A stretch of 64,000 nt of DNA, from assembly GCA_026390075.1 (NCBI GenBank), contig JAPLGP010000055.1, positions 1 to 64,000 on the forward strand, given 5' to 3'. Shown here piece after piece: positions 36,023-45,396 of this stretch; position 1 is the first letter of the stretch; each line of letters starts with the position of its first letter. The translations under genes were made by a program, and so were the position numbers. Below the pieces are notes generated by a model. It was not told the origin of the DNA, made no database searches, and worked only from the letters and a program-made list of their open reading frames with translations. Source of the DNA: Campylobacterales bacterium. GTDB lineage: Bacteria > Campylobacterota > Campylobacteria > Campylobacterales > Sulfurimonadaceae.

Positions 36023-38395
36023 TTGTTTAAATGGGTACTCTTATCTCTGTTTCTTATAAATATCTTTGAAACACCTCTGTTTGCACTTGAAATTTCACTC
36101 TCAGGTGCAAAAAAGAACTTCCAAAACTATTCAACACTTCATATAAAAGACTCAGAAGAGTTTTTATGCCAAGAGATGAAAAATGACTTTGATGTAGTCA
36201 CGCAAATTGTTTGTGCTTTTTCAAAACCGCCAACTAAACAAATAAAAAACCTTCAAAATGATTTTTTTAAAATTGAAACACAAATGAAAAATGAAACATA
36301 TTTTATAGTAATAACTCCATTTTATAAAATAAAGCAATATCCTATAATTTTTAATTTAAACCAAGAAGATAGTGTGTATCAAGGAAATGTAAAGTTATCA
36401 AAACATTGGATAATGGTAGGCTATAAAGATGTATTGCCTTATATAAAAAGTGAAAAAAATTCAGATAAAGCAATAAATTTTCCATATTTCTCAAACAAGG
36501 ACATGCTTCCTTTTGTTGGAGGACTCGATTTTGATGGAAAACCAGTCCATATTACAAAAGTACAAGATGTAACAGATTATCTTAAAATAAAAGAAGCATA
36601 TAAAGAGAAAAAATACGATTTATGTTTAGAGCTTATTAATAATATTCAAGCAGAATATCCAAATTCACTCTTTAATGCGGAACTTCTTTTTTATAAAATT
36701 AAAGTGAATAAAGAACTTAAACGCTATGACAATGTTATAGAATTATCAAAAATATATTTAAGAGAATACTCATCGGATGAAAATATTCCTGAAGTGTTAG
36801 CGCTAGTTGCAAAAGCATATGCAATAGCTGGAATGAATACAGATTCTGATTACTTTTTTGATAGATTATTTAGTGAACATGAATCTTCCCCTTACGCTAA
36901 ATTGGGATACATTTATAAAGGAGAGACTCTTGAAGTCTCGGGGATTACATCTAAAGTTTCTTATTATTATGAAAAAGCTTTAAGTGAATCGGATGACTTG
37001 GATATTGCAGCCTCCGCAGCATATCACTTGGCAAGATTTCAAATAACAATGTCTAAAAAGAAAGAGGCTGCGGTGCATATTATGAAACTCATAAATGCAA
37101 AGCCAACTGTTTTTATGGAAGAGTTAGCAATGTCTATGGACATGATGTATTCTTTAGCAGAAGGTGAAGATTTTGTAACCGCAGCTGCAATGGCAAAAGT
37201 AATATTGGACAAAACAGAACAAAAAAGCGATGAATATGAGAAGCTTTTAAAAGATAGAGGTATATGGCTCTCAAAAACGAATAAAAAACAAGAAGCATTA
37301 GCGGTATTAAATGAGTATATTCAATTACTGCCGGAGGGATCTCATATAAAAGAGATAGAGACTGCAAAAGATTCACTTTTCTTTGATACTAGCGATAGTA
37401 ATACTTCAGCAAGATTAATTGAGTATGATGCGTTAATTAATACATATAAAAATGATACGATAGGCACTCGTGCAACCTATGAAAAAGCAAAACTACTTTT
37501 ACAGAATGAAAGATATGGCGATGTATTGGCTTTTAAAGATGCCATTCTAAAATTAAGTAGAGAATCTTACCCTGACGCGCCAGAAATAGTAAAAGAAGCA
37601 GCTATTGGAGTCATGAAAGTCTCTTTAAAAGACAAAGAGTGTCATGAGGTTTTAAATTTATCATCTGACTATAATATTACGCTTTCAAATGAGTGGGATG
37701 ATGGTATTTATGAGTGTGCGATGAAAGGTGGAGACTATTTACTCTCTAAAAAAATAGCAAGTAAAAATTTAAAATCAAAAGATTTAGAGTTACGAAAAAA
37801 ATGGCTCTACAGATATATCAAAGTTGATTTTGCAACAGGAAATTACAGCGATGTTGTTGAAGCGTCAAAAGAGTTGATAACTTTAATACAAAATGATAAA
37901 AATTCAGAATATAAAGAAGTGTATAGATCCTTGTTTGACACCTACCAAAGACTTGAACAAAATGATAAACTAGTAGATGCTATTGTTGCTTTAGAAAAAG
38001 CATACGGCTTAGATTATAAAGATATAGATAGATATGTGGCGATGATGAGTATTGGTAGCAAAAATAAAGATGATAATGTGGTCATAAAATATGGTACGCA
38101 AGTTGTAAATGTACAAAAAAAATCCAACTCATTTGCTCAGAGTCCGTTTGTAGAATTTACACTCTATCAAGCGTATCTAAATAAAGGTAATTTTAACTCA
38201 GCATTTGAAATCATAAAGTCACTAGACACAGTCGAGTTGACAAACGCAAAAAGAGCAAGACAAAAATATCTTCTAGGTACAAGTTATGGTAAGTTACAAA
38301 AAAATGAAGATGCAAAAAAAGCGTATCAAGAAGCTATCGATGCTGACCCATCTTCTTCGTGGGCTAAGTTAGCTAAAGACGCGCAAAAATTGTAA
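36023..38395 (+). CDS. pflA: Flagellar motor scaffold protein PflA
   Basis: A 790-aa TPR-rich protein with an N-terminal signal peptide (MFKWVLLSLFLINIFETPLFA). Helical repeats run from about residue 190 to the C-terminus, ending in KNEDAKKAYQEAIDADPSSSWAKLA. The assignment rests on three points: length close to C. jejuni PflA (about 790 aa), periplasmic TPR architecture, and position directly after nuoN, as in Campylobacter and Helicobacter. PflA helps build the periplasmic scaffold that recruits stators around the flagellar motor. The start is a TTG at 36023 after GGGGAAG. No motif copy lies in this gene. Confidence 0.85.
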   Translation: MFKWVLLSLFLINIFETPLFALEISLSGAKKNFQNYSTLHIKDSEEFLCQEMKNDFDVVTQIVCAFSKPPTKQIKNLQNDFFKIETQMKNETYFIVITPFYKIKQYPIIFNLNQEDSVYQGNVKLSKHWIMVGYKDVLPYIKSEKNSDKAINFPYFSNKDMLPFVGGLDFDGKPVHITKVQDVTDYLKIKEAYKEKKYDLCLELINNIQAEYPNSLFNAELLFYKIKVNKELKRYDNVIELSKIYLREYSSDENIPEVLALVAKAYAIAGMNTDSDYFFDRLFSEHESSPYAKLGYIYKGETLEVSGITSKVSYYYEKALSESDDLDIAASAAYHLARFQITMSKKKEAAVHIMKLINAKPTVFMEELAMSMDMMYSLAEGEDFVTAAAMAKVILDKTEQKSDEYEKLLKDRGIWLSKTNKKQEALAVLNEYIQLLPEGSHIKEIETAKDSLFFDTSDSNTSARLIEYDALINTYKNDTIGTRATYEKAKLLLQNERYGDVLAFKDAILKLSRESYPDAPEIVKEAAIGVMKVSLKDKECHEVLNLSSDYNITLSNEWDDGIYECAMKGGDYLLSKKIASKNLKSKDLELRKKWLYRYIKVDFATGNYSDVVEASKELITLIQNDKNSEYKEVYRSLFDTYQRLEQNDKLVDAIVALEKAYGLDYKDIDRYVAMMSIGSKNKDDNVVIKYGTQVVNVQKKSNSFAQSPFVEFTLYQAYLNKGNFNSAFEIIKSLDTVELTNAKRARQKYLLGTSYGKLQKNEDAKKAYQEAIDADPSSSWAKLAKDAQKL

Positions 38396-38396
38396 G

Positions 38397-38485
38397 TTCC
38401 ACATGCCGAGTTTATTCACTTTGCACTCCAAGGATATTTCCACTTATGCACTCGCAGGGCATGTGAAAATAAAATTCCACATGCC
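38397..38485. repeat. Motif cluster between convergent pflA and dapB
   Basis: Exact TTCCACATGCC at 38397-38407 and 38475-38485, with a one-mismatch opposed copy GGCATGTGAAA at 38458-38468. GGCATGTG (38458-38465) and CACATGCC (38478-38485) form an 8-bp stem. The pair could serve as a bidirectional terminator for the two converging genes. Confidence 0.8.
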
Positions 38486-38497
38486 AAGAGTTATAGA

Positions 38498-39268
38498 TTA
38501 GAGTTCTAAACAATCACTTATAGTATAAAGTCCAGCTTCTTTGTTTACAAGCCATTTACCAGCTCTTAGCGCACCTTTACTAAATGTACTTCTTGAAGTT
38601 GCTGTGTGATTAAGTTCGATAAATTCGCCGTCATTGTAAAAACCAACCGTATGGCGTCCAACTATGTCGCCACCTCGCAGAGCCATAACAGCAATTTCAT
38701 CTTTTGTTCTCTCGCCTATATTTCCATCTCTTCCACTTATGCGAACTTTATCCAAATCAAGCCCACGACCCGCAGCAGCTGATTCACTCAGAGTAAGCGC
38801 CGTGCCACTAGGAGCATCTTTTTTGTGTTTGTGGTGCATTTCTACGATTTCGATGTCAAAGCCTTCAAGAACCGCCGAAGCTTGATATACGAGCTTATTT
38901 AGGAGTGCAACACCTAGAGACATATTTGTAGCATAGAGAATTGGCATGATTTCACTTGCTTGTTTTAGAAGATTGAGCTGGTGTGTGTTTAAACCTGTCG
39001 TGCCAATCACTAAAGGCTTTGGTGTTGTTTTCATAGCAGTTTCCAAAAGAGTTTCACATGCCTCAGGCAGGGAAAAATCAATCACAATATCACATGCGTT
39101 CAAAAATGATTTCATATCTGAAGATACAAGTACAGATGGGTCAATCGAAAAATCCAAGCTATTTCGAACATAAACAGAACTAAGACTCATGTTTGGAGTA
39201 GATTTTAAATCCTCAACCAAAAGTTTACCAACTCTACCATTTGCGCCAAATACACCAACTTTAATCAT
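38498..39268 (-). CDS. dapB: 4-hydroxy-tetrahydrodipicolinate reductase
   Basis: A 256-aa NAD(P)H-dependent enzyme of lysine and diaminopimelate synthesis. The nucleotide loop [11 protein letters not shown] opens the protein; VIGTTGLN and the catalytic [15 protein letters not shown] follow. It lies ten bases downstream of trxB on the same strand, so the two are likely co-transcribed. Confidence 0.95.
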   Translation of the reverse strand: MIKVGVFGANGRVGKLLVEDLKSTPNMSLSSVYVRNSLDFSIDPSVLVSSDMKSFLNACDIVIDFSLPEACETLLETAMKTTPKPLVIGTTGLNTHQLNLLKQASEIMPILYATNMSLGVALLNKLVYQASAVLEGFDIEIVEMHHKHKKDAPSGTALTLSESAAAGRGLDLDKVRISGRDGNIGERTKDEIAVMALRGGDIVGRHTVGFYNDGEFIELNHTATSRSTFSKGALRAGKWLVNKEAGLYTISDCLEL

Positions 39269-39278
39269 CTCATTTTCC

Positions 39279-40220
39279 TTAATGGTTTAATAATTCATCT
39301 ACATAAGATATAGCTTGGAGGGCTGCAACAGCACCATCTCCAGCTGCACTTATTACCTGCTTTGGAGCAGCTATTCTCATGTCGCCAGTTGCAAAGAGAC
39401 CAGCAACTGAAGTTCTCATGCTGATATCTACTATAACTTCGCCTTTCTCATTCATGTCACACAAAAAGCTGCCATCTTCTTGAAGAAGAGCTTGATTGTT
39501 TACATCGTTGCCTACAAAAGTGAATATACCTAGAACGCTTATCTTTCGGATTTCCCCAGAATTATTTTTTACTTTTAAGCCAGTAACACCCATCGCATCG
39601 CCATATACTTCTTCTGGAAATGAGTTCAAAATGAGTTCTATGTTTGGAGTTCTTTTTACTCTCTCAACAGTGTTTGGCGCGGAGCGAAATGTGTCTCGTC
39701 TATGGATGAGATACACCTTCGTACATATTTTTGCTAAGTAAAGTGCTTCTTCAAGGGCAGTATTGCCACCGCCTACAACAGCGACCTCTTTACCTCTATA
39801 AAAAAAGCCATCGCATGTTGCACAAGTGCTTACCCCGCGACCTAAAAATTTATCTTCACCTGTAAATCCTGCACGACGAGGGCTTGAACCTGTCCCTATA
39901 ATAACGCTATGCGCTTCTTCTACAGTTCCATCGCCTTTGTGGATTTTAAAAATATCACCCTCTTTACTTACGCGTGTTACTTCTATCATTTCATGTTTTA
40001 GACCAAACTTTTGACACTGTTCTGGCCATGGCATCATCAAATCCATACCGCTGATTTCCCCAGATACGCCAGGATAATTTTCTATCTCAGAACTTGAAGT
40101 AATCTGACCACCTGGCATACCTTTTTCAAACATTGTCACATTTTCTAAGCCACCGCGAGTAGTATAAAGTCCAGCAGTAAGCCCAGCTGGTCCACCACCG
40201 ACTATTGCACAATCTAACAT
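39279..40220 (-). CDS. trxB: Thioredoxin reductase
   Basis: A 313-aa flavoprotein that reduces thioredoxin with NADPH. Seen: FAD loop [12 protein letters not shown], the redox pair in [11 protein letters not shown] (CATC), the NAD(P) loop [15 protein letters not shown] and the C-terminal [27 protein letters not shown]. Length is normal. trxA lies upstream on the same strand after a 155-bp gap with a hairpin. Confidence 0.95.
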   Translation of the reverse strand: MLDCAIVGGGPAGLTAGLYTTRGGLENVTMFEKGMPGGQITSSSEIENYPGVSGEISGMDLMMPWPEQCQKFGLKHEMIEVTRVSKEGDIFKIHKGDGTVEEAHSVIIGTGSSPRRAGFTGEDKFLGRGVSTCATCDGFFYRGKEVAVVGGGNTALEEALYLAKICTKVYLIHRRDTFRSAPNTVERVKRTPNIELILNSFPEEVYGDAMGVTGLKVKNNSGEIRKISVLGIFTFVGNDVNNQALLQEDGSFLCDMNEKGEVIVDISMRTSVAGLFATGDMRIAAPKQVISAAGDGAVAALQAISYVDELLNH

Positions 40221-40333
40221 ATTTGTTCCTTATAAAATATCTAATTCGGGTATATTACTCTATTGTTTATAAAGAGACTCTTTTTGATTTTTTTATGTTT
40301 GTGGTTTTAAGGTTGAGAAGAAAAGAAGTGTTG

Positions 40334-40360
40334 AGCCAAAGAGAGTTAAGCTCTTTGGCT
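40334..40360 (-). terminator. Hairpin between trxA and trxB
   Basis: AGCCAAAGAG (40334-40343) and CTCTTTGGCT (40351-40360) form a perfect 10-bp stem with a 7-base loop. It lies 16 bases past the trxA stop on the minus strand. The following U-tract is weak in this direction, so it may be a terminator or a processing/attenuation structure. Confidence 0.55.
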
Positions 40361-40375
40361 AAAGATTTTTTAGGG

Positions 40376-40696
40376 TTACGCTAAATGAGCGTTGATTTTT
40401 TCAGCGAGAGCTTGTTTTGACTGAGCTCCAACAACTTGATCTACCATCTTTCCATTCTTGAAGAACATGATAGTAGGAATTGAGCGAATGCCAAACTTTA
40501 CAGCAATATCTTGCTCTTCATCTGTATTTACTTTACAAATTTTAGCTTTGCCATCAAAGTCAGCTGCTAACTCTTCAATTACAGGAGCAATCATACGACA
40601 AGGTCCACACCAAGGAGCCCAAAAGTCCACTAAAGATACGCCTTCTGCGAGAGTTGCTTCAAAATTAGCACCCGTTAATTCTATGTATTTTCCCAT
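40376..40696 (-). CDS. trxA: Thioredoxin
   Basis: A 106-aa cytoplasmic disulfide reductase with the active site WAPWCGPCRM (Cys pair near 30-33) and the cis-Pro region IRSIPTIMFF. It is reduced by TrxB, coded just downstream. Confidence 0.97.
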   Translation of the reverse strand: MGKYIELTGANFEATLAEGVSLVDFWAPWCGPCRMIAPVIEELAADFDGKAKICKVNTDEEQDIAVKFGIRSIPTIMFFKNGKMVDQVVGAQSKQALAEKINAHLA

Positions 40697-40759
40697 TTAA
40701 GTATTCCTTGAATAATTTTATATGTGGACATTATACAAATCTAACCTTTAAACAAATCT

Positions 40760-41992
40760 TTATAGTTTTATTTTTAATATTTTATTAATCACAAAAACAA
40801 ATATGAATGCCCCAGCCATTAAAAGTGTAATTCCACTGTAATAAATATACAGATTTTGAGAGACTAAACCCACCGAAGATACAATAAGTCCAAGCGCCGA
40901 AAAAAGCCACTGTAAAGAAGTTGATTTTTCTGGAAGTAACTCGTGTAACATCGGTACTGCTCTCTCTTCTATAAGGGGTGCGTAGATTTGAAACCAGACT
41001 AAAAAAGGAATTATTTTATAAAAATTACCGATAATTAAAAAGCCAAAAAAACCAACCAGTAAAATCCACATGCCAAGCTTTAAAACTAATTCGTTTTCGT
41101 TCAACAAATAGGAAACCAATAAAATAAAAGCGATAACAAAAGAGCTAAATCCAACATACATCGATTTTGCCCAAATATCGTGGATGACTTTAGCTCTTGA
41201 AGAAGTCATTTTAAAAAGTTGGTAAAGATATAAAAGAGTTGCAATGATTGTTAGGGCATAAGCTATATTTTTAAGGTACTGTGTTAAAAAAAGTGGTGAG
41301 AGCATCATAAGAGTGACACCCAAACTAAGAGTAAAAAAACTCTTTGAAAATTCGTTGTCGCTGATGCGTTTAGCATTGCCAAACATGGGGATGAGGATGA
41401 TAGAAATACCCATAATAAGAAGTATCACAAAGCCAACAACAAGACCAAAAGTATGTGTTAAAAGTATGGCATGTGGATTTATGTCTATGAAACCATTCAA
41501 GCTAAGCGCCATCACAATTCCGCTCATTATGCCAAGAAGTAAAAAGAAATTACTCATTTTCATAGCTTTTGTGATGCTTGTTTTTCTTTTGCTCTGTTTT
41601 AAAGTGAGTAGAAATTCTATGGCGTAGATGCTCATGGCAATGAGTATAAAAACTCCGCCAAAGAGTAAAAAAAGTGTTTGGATATAAAATCCTATAAGCA
41701 TCAAAACAAGCCCAAAAAGTAGAAAAATCCATACAAATTTGAAGATATTTACATTGACATGTTTTGTTTCAACAACAACTGCTCCAAGTTGTACCATTGC
41801 GGAAAAAATCGCCAACATTACAAAGCCAATCATATAAAGATGTACCCAGCCAACTATTTGAAAATCGTTTATGTCGGCATGTGGATTTATGAAAAAAAGC
41901 CAAATCATACTTGTGAGATAAAAAAAAGCAGAAAATAAAAAATAGGGTTTCATCAATTTTATCGATGGAGATAAATCGGGAGAAACATTCAT
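40760..41992 (-). CDS. Polytopic membrane protein, possibly heme-copper-oxidase subunit I-like or NnrS-like
   Basis: A 410-aa protein with about 12 transmembrane helices. Scattered membrane histidines (GWVHLYMIGFVMLAIFSA, LLTHTFGLVVGF) and a late GNFYKIIPFLVWFQIY resemble heme-copper-oxidase-like or NnrS-type membrane proteins. The full set of copper and heme histidines of a working terminal oxidase is not seen. A role with haem or nitric oxide would fit the truncated haemoglobin gene that starts 95 bases away on the other strand, but this is inference. Three motif copies lie inside the gene. Confidence 0.5.
   Translation of the reverse strand: MNVSPDLSPSIKLMKPYFLFSAFFYLTSMIWLFFINPHADINDFQIVGWVHLYMIGFVMLAIFSAMVQLGAVVVETKHVNVNIFKFVWIFLLFGLVLMLIGFYIQTLFLLFGGVFILIAMSIYAIEFLLTLKQSKRKTSITKAMKMSNFFLLLGIMSGIVMALSLNGFIDINPHAILLTHTFGLVVGFVILLIMGISIILIPMFGNAKRISDNEFSKSFFTLSLGVTLMMLSPLFLTQYLKNIAYALTIIATLLYLYQLFKMTSSRAKVIHDIWAKSMYVGFSSFVIAFILLVSYLLNENELVLKLGMWILLVGFFGFLIIGNFYKIIPFLVWFQIYAPLIEERAVPMLHELLPEKSTSLQWLFSALGLIVSSVGLVSQNLYIYYSGITLLMAGAFIFVFVINKILKIKL
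41065..41885. repeat. Three GGCATGTGGA motif copies in the polytopic membrane protein gene
   Basis: 41065-41074 (minus orientation, read Gly-Met-Trp), 41468-41477 and 41876-41885 (plus orientation, read Pro-His-Ala on the gene strand). Confidence 0.85.
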
Positions 41993-42086
41993 ATGTAGTT
42001 AAGCCTTATGATATATATTCGAGCATTTTATAGGAATGTAACAAATTTTCTTATAAAATCAGGAAAATATTTTGAAGGTATAGAAA

Positions 42087-42530
42087 ATGAAATTGATAAT
42101 TACAGAGGGTGAAATCGGAGTTCGACCGCCAGTGACTAAGCCACATCCTGGATTTTTACATGAAGTCGGTGAAGATAGATTTAAAAAGCTGGTGTATGAG
42201 CACTATGATTTGATAGAAAAAAGTGACATTGCATTTTTGTTTCCTGTGAATGATGAAGAGGATTTTGCAGAGGCTAAAAAACATGCTTTTGATTTTCTTA
42301 TCCAGATATCTGGTGGACCAGATTACTTTAATCAAACACGCGGAGCACCACAGATGGTAGGTCGTCATGCACCTTTTCGCATCGATGAAGCAGGGCGAAA
42401 AACTTGGTTAGCACTTTATGCACAACTTTTAGAGCCACTGAGTGATGAAGGTATTACGCCTGAATATATACAATCTTTTTGGGACTACTTAGATATTTTT
42501 TCGATGTGGCTTGTAAATACTAAAAGCTAA
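42087..42530 (+). CDS. Truncated haemoglobin (group II-like)
   Basis: A 147-aa globin. The segment ISGGPDYFNQTRGAPQMVGRHAPFRIDEAGRKTWL matches the conserved GGP...RGxPxxxxRHxPFxI...R..WL block of truncated globins, with the His of GRHAPF as the proximal haem ligand. The N-terminus carries an extra 20 residues (ITEGEIGVRPPVTKPHPGF). Such proteins bind O2 or NO and often protect against nitrosative stress. The 3' end overlaps the convergent hisJ fragment by 11 bases. Confidence 0.88.
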   Translation: MKLIITEGEIGVRPPVTKPHPGFLHEVGEDRFKKLVYEHYDLIEKSDIAFLFPVNDEEDFAEAKKHAFDFLIQISGGPDYFNQTRGAPQMVGRHAPFRIDEAGRKTWLALYAQLLEPLSDEGITPEYIQSFWDYLDIFSMWLVNTKS

Positions 42531-43152
42531 CAAATTCTCTTTTTCTGTTACGAAAAATGGCGCATTGTGTATATCCTACACTTTTTGCCATTGTTTGTAT
42601 TTCATTACTAAAAAGTCCAACTTGCTCTGGTTTGTGGGCATCTGAACCAAAAGTGATGGGAATATCTAAATTATACGCTTCTTGCAAAAGAGAAAGTGAT
42701 GGGTATGCCTCAGCTATTGGTTTTCTGTAGCCAGCCATATTTACTTCCAAAACCATATCTGCTTTTTTTATGGCAAGAAGTGCATTTTTGGCTATCTCAT
42801 TTATATCTTTTTTTGGCATAAATTTAAAAACTTTTATCAAATCCACATGCCCAACGATGTCAAATAATTTACTGTTAGCCATCTCTTCTATGGCATCAAA
42901 ATATTTTTGCCAAATCACATCGATGTCCTCGTGCTCATAGCGCCCGATGAACTCAGGATTGTCAAATCCCCAATCATCTATAAAATGAACAGAACCTATC
43001 AGATAATCGACATGTGGATGTAAAACTCGCTCATCCATATGACCTTTGAGATAGTCCACTTCATAGCCTAAAAGTATCTCTATTTTATCTTTGTATTTTT
43101 TTTTCATCTTTAAAACATCATTTTCGTATGTTTGCATCTGCTCAAAACTCAT
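42520..43152 (-). pseudogene. hisJ: 5'-truncated histidinol-phosphatase (PHP family, HisJ-like)
   Basis: A 210-aa ORF beginning MSFEQMQTYEND. Full HisJ proteins have about 45-50 residues before this point, with the DLHxH motif and a further His that bind catalytic metals. Upstream in the same frame, homology seems to extend three codons (KYR) and then becomes AT-rich intergenic DNA before the cheZ-like gene. Later ligands survive: DYLIGSVHF, DIVGHVDLIK and ITFGSDAHKP. Loss of the first metal ligands should abolish activity. Histidine synthesis would then need another phosphatase elsewhere. A functional shortened protein cannot be excluded. Confidence 0.75.
42842..42851 (-). repeat. GGCATGTGGAT motif copy in the hisJ fragment
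   Basis: Exact 10-base core with the A/T variant end (TCCACATGCC on the plus strand). On the gene strand it codes the His-Val-Asp of GHVDLIK, a likely metal-ligand site. Confidence 0.85.
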
Positions 43153-43247
43153 ACGATATTTATAAAAATTCTCATATATTAGATTATTTATGCTATTATA
43201 GTGACAAATAATTAATTTGGCGAATTATACAAATTGGAGAAGTTTTA

Positions 43248-43967
43248 ATGACTCAAGAAGAACTAGACGCTTTAATGAACGGTGATATGGATGATTTGGA
43301 TATAGAAGAAGAAATGGGTGTTGCGGATTCTGAAGAAGATTTTGAATTTGAAGAAGAAGAATCAGCTCCTGAATCTAAAAAGTCATCCAAATATGAAAAT
43401 TCGCCAGTAGGTTATAGTGATGAGACAGCGCATCAATGGCCACTTCCTGCAACGGATGAAAATAAAATGGTGCATCAACTTGATGATGTGACCAAAGAGA
43501 GTGAAGAAAAAGCAAGTCAAATTTTTGATATCATAGAAATTATTAGCACTGATTTGATGGACAAAGAGTCCAATGTACAAAATGTCATCGATGTTTTACA
43601 AAGCAATATAGACTTATTTACAACTCTCAATGAAAAATTCCCAGATGTAAAAGCTTTTGCAGAGCAACTCCAAAAAAATGAAGAAGCATTGAATGATGCA
43701 AATGAAACAGTTGAGATGATTCAAACAAGCGGTGATTCTATCATGAATGTAATGGATATTATGCAGTACCAAGATATTCACCGTCAAAAAATTGAGAGAG
43801 TTATCAATGTTATGCGTGCACTCTCTAAATATATGAATACGCTTTTTGAAGGTAGAATTGATGATGAAAAAAGAGTTTCCTCAGCTACACATATCGCAGG
43901 AGATACGCATAACGATTTAGCTTCAACGGATGATATCGAAGCACTCCTAGCTCAATTTGGAAAATAA
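43248..43967 (+). CDS. cheZ: CheZ-like CheY-P phosphatase
   Basis: A 239-aa helical protein. The core helix DIMQYQDIHRQKIERVINVM matches the DxxxQ catalytic pattern of CheZ-type phosphatases. Both termini carry similar short peptides: MTQEELDALMNG at the start, like the CheY-binding N-terminus of FliM/FliY, and TDDIEALLAQFG at the end, in the place of the CheZ C-terminal CheY-binding helix. Residues 14-50 are strongly acidic. In Campylobacter and Helicobacter the remote CheZ (HP0170/Cj0700) sits next to the same U32 peptidase, purE, DUF3972 and glyQ genes, which supports the call. It would end chemotaxis signals at the flagellar motor. Confidence 0.82.
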   Translation: MTQEELDALMNGDMDDLDIEEEMGVADSEEDFEFEEEESAPESKKSSKYENSPVGYSDETAHQWPLPATDENKMVHQLDDVTKESEEKASQIFDIIEIISTDLMDKESNVQNVIDVLQSNIDLFTTLNEKFPDVKAFAEQLQKNEEALNDANETVEMIQTSGDSIMNVMDIMQYQDIHRQKIERVINVMRALSKYMNTLFEGRIDDEKRVSSATHIAGDTHNDLASTDDIEALLAQFGK

Positions 43968-43974
43968 TTTTTAA

Positions 43975-43984
43975 TCCACATGCC
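43975..43984 (-). repeat. GGCATGTGGAT motif copy, intergenic
   Basis: TCCACATGCC, eight bases after the cheZ-like stop codon. Confidence 0.85.
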
Positions 43985-44058
43985 GACTCTCTCGACTCAA
44001 ACTTCAAACAAATTCACTTTAAGCTTTTTTGCTTAAAGTATTAAAACGAGAACTAAAA

Positions 44059-45351
44059 ATGCACAAAGTAGAACTTCTTTCTCCAGCAGGAACATTAGAA
44101 AAATTAAAAATAGCAATTGATTTTGGGGCTGATGCCGTTTATGGTGGTGTGAGTCACTTTTCCCTTCGTATTCGTTCTGGTAAAGAGTTCAGTATGGAAG
44201 AGTTTCAAGAGGGAATCGCATATGCACATGCCAGAGGCAAAAAAGTGTATGCTACTATTAATGGTTTTCCTTTTAACTCACAACTAAACCTTCTTAAAAA
44301 ACATATTTTGGCAATGGCGGAGTTAAAGCCTGATGCTTTCATCGTTGCAACTCCTGGGGTTCTTAAACTCGCTCACGAATTAGCTCCTCAGATTCCTCTG
44401 CATCTCTCAACTCAAGCAAATGTTATGAATGTTTTGGATGCTCAAGTTTACTATGATATGGGTGCAACGCGTATTATTACAGCTAGAGAAATTTCACTCA
44501 AAGACCTAAAAGAGATAAAAAAAGAGCTTCCTGCTTTGGAGCTAGAAGTGTTTGTTCATGGCTCAATGTGTTTTGCGTACAGTGGACGATGTCTTATCTC
44601 GACGCTTCAAAGCGGACGCGTTCCAAATCGTGGAAGTTGTGCAAATGATTGCAGATTTCCTTATGAAATGTATGCCGCAAATCCTGACACGGGAACACTC
44701 TTTAGGCTTGAAGAGGATGAGGGTGTTGGTACTTACATCATGAACTCAAAAGATTTAAACCTTGCTTCACACCTCAAAGAAATTTTAGACAGCGGTGCGG
44801 TGGATTCGATTAAAATAGAGGGGCGAACAAAAACGGCGTATTATGCTGCGACAACTGCAAAAGCGTATCGCATGGCGATTGATGACTACTATGCGGATAA
44901 AGTCGATGTGAGCAAATACCAATATGAACTGCAATCTTTACAAAATCGTGGATACACAGATGCGTATCTTGTATCTCGTCCCTTTGAAAAGCATGATACA
45001 CAAAGCCTTGATTTTTCAATGCAACTGGGAACGCATCAAGTAAGTGGAGTTGTAAATGAAGAGGGAACGCACTTTTTATGTAAATACAAAACACTTCCAC
45101 ATGACGAACTTGAAATTGTTGCACCGCTGAACTCTAAAATAGAGTTGGTTGACAACGAAATAGGGACAACTTATGAAAGAGACGGGCGTGTGTATTTGAA
45201 GCTCAAACAGTTATTGGCTGAAAATAAAAAAGTGTGGGATGAGGTGCATAGCGGAAATGTAAACCCGATAACATTACCTACAAAACTTCCACCTTATACT
45301 TTTTTACGGATACCTTCCTCCCCAGATATGGAAAATTATCCAAAGAGTTAA
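44059..45351 (+). CDS. Peptidase U32 family protein (tRNA hydroxylation TrhP-like)
   Basis: A 430-aa protein. The family signature EVFVHGSMCFAYSGRCLIS (near 165-185) is intact, and VELLSPAGTLEKLKIAIDFGADAVYGG opens it. U32 proteins of this kind act in prephenate-dependent tRNA uridine hydroxylation in several bacteria; older annotation calls them collagenase-like peptidases. The start at 44059 is used because the family begins at MHKVELLSPAG; an ORF start at 44029 adds ten unsupported residues. Confidence 0.9.
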   Translation: MHKVELLSPAGTLEKLKIAIDFGADAVYGGVSHFSLRIRSGKEFSMEEFQEGIAYAHARGKKVYATINGFPFNSQLNLLKKHILAMAELKPDAFIVATPGVLKLAHELAPQIPLHLSTQANVMNVLDAQVYYDMGATRIITAREISLKDLKEIKKELPALELEVFVHGSMCFAYSGRCLISTLQSGRVPNRGSCANDCRFPYEMYAANPDTGTLFRLEEDEGVGTYIMNSKDLNLASHLKEILDSGAVDSIKIEGRTKTAYYAATTAKAYRMAIDDYYADKVDVSKYQYELQSLQNRGYTDAYLVSRPFEKHDTQSLDFSMQLGTHQVSGVVNEEGTHFLCKYKTLPHDELEIVAPLNSKIELVDNEIGTTYERDGRVYLKLKQLLAENKKVWDEVHSGNVNPITLPTKLPPYTFLRIPSSPDMENYPKS

Positions 45352-45396
45352 AGAAAAAAAAATGTATAATCTAAAAAATAAAAGTAGGAAAATGAG

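Noticed and set aside
43153-43247. Missing hisJ 5' end recoverable by frameshift
   Set aside because: I read the same-frame upstream codons and saw only AT-rich, non-PHP sequence with no DLHxH; the stretch is also too short (95 bp) before the cheZ-like gene.
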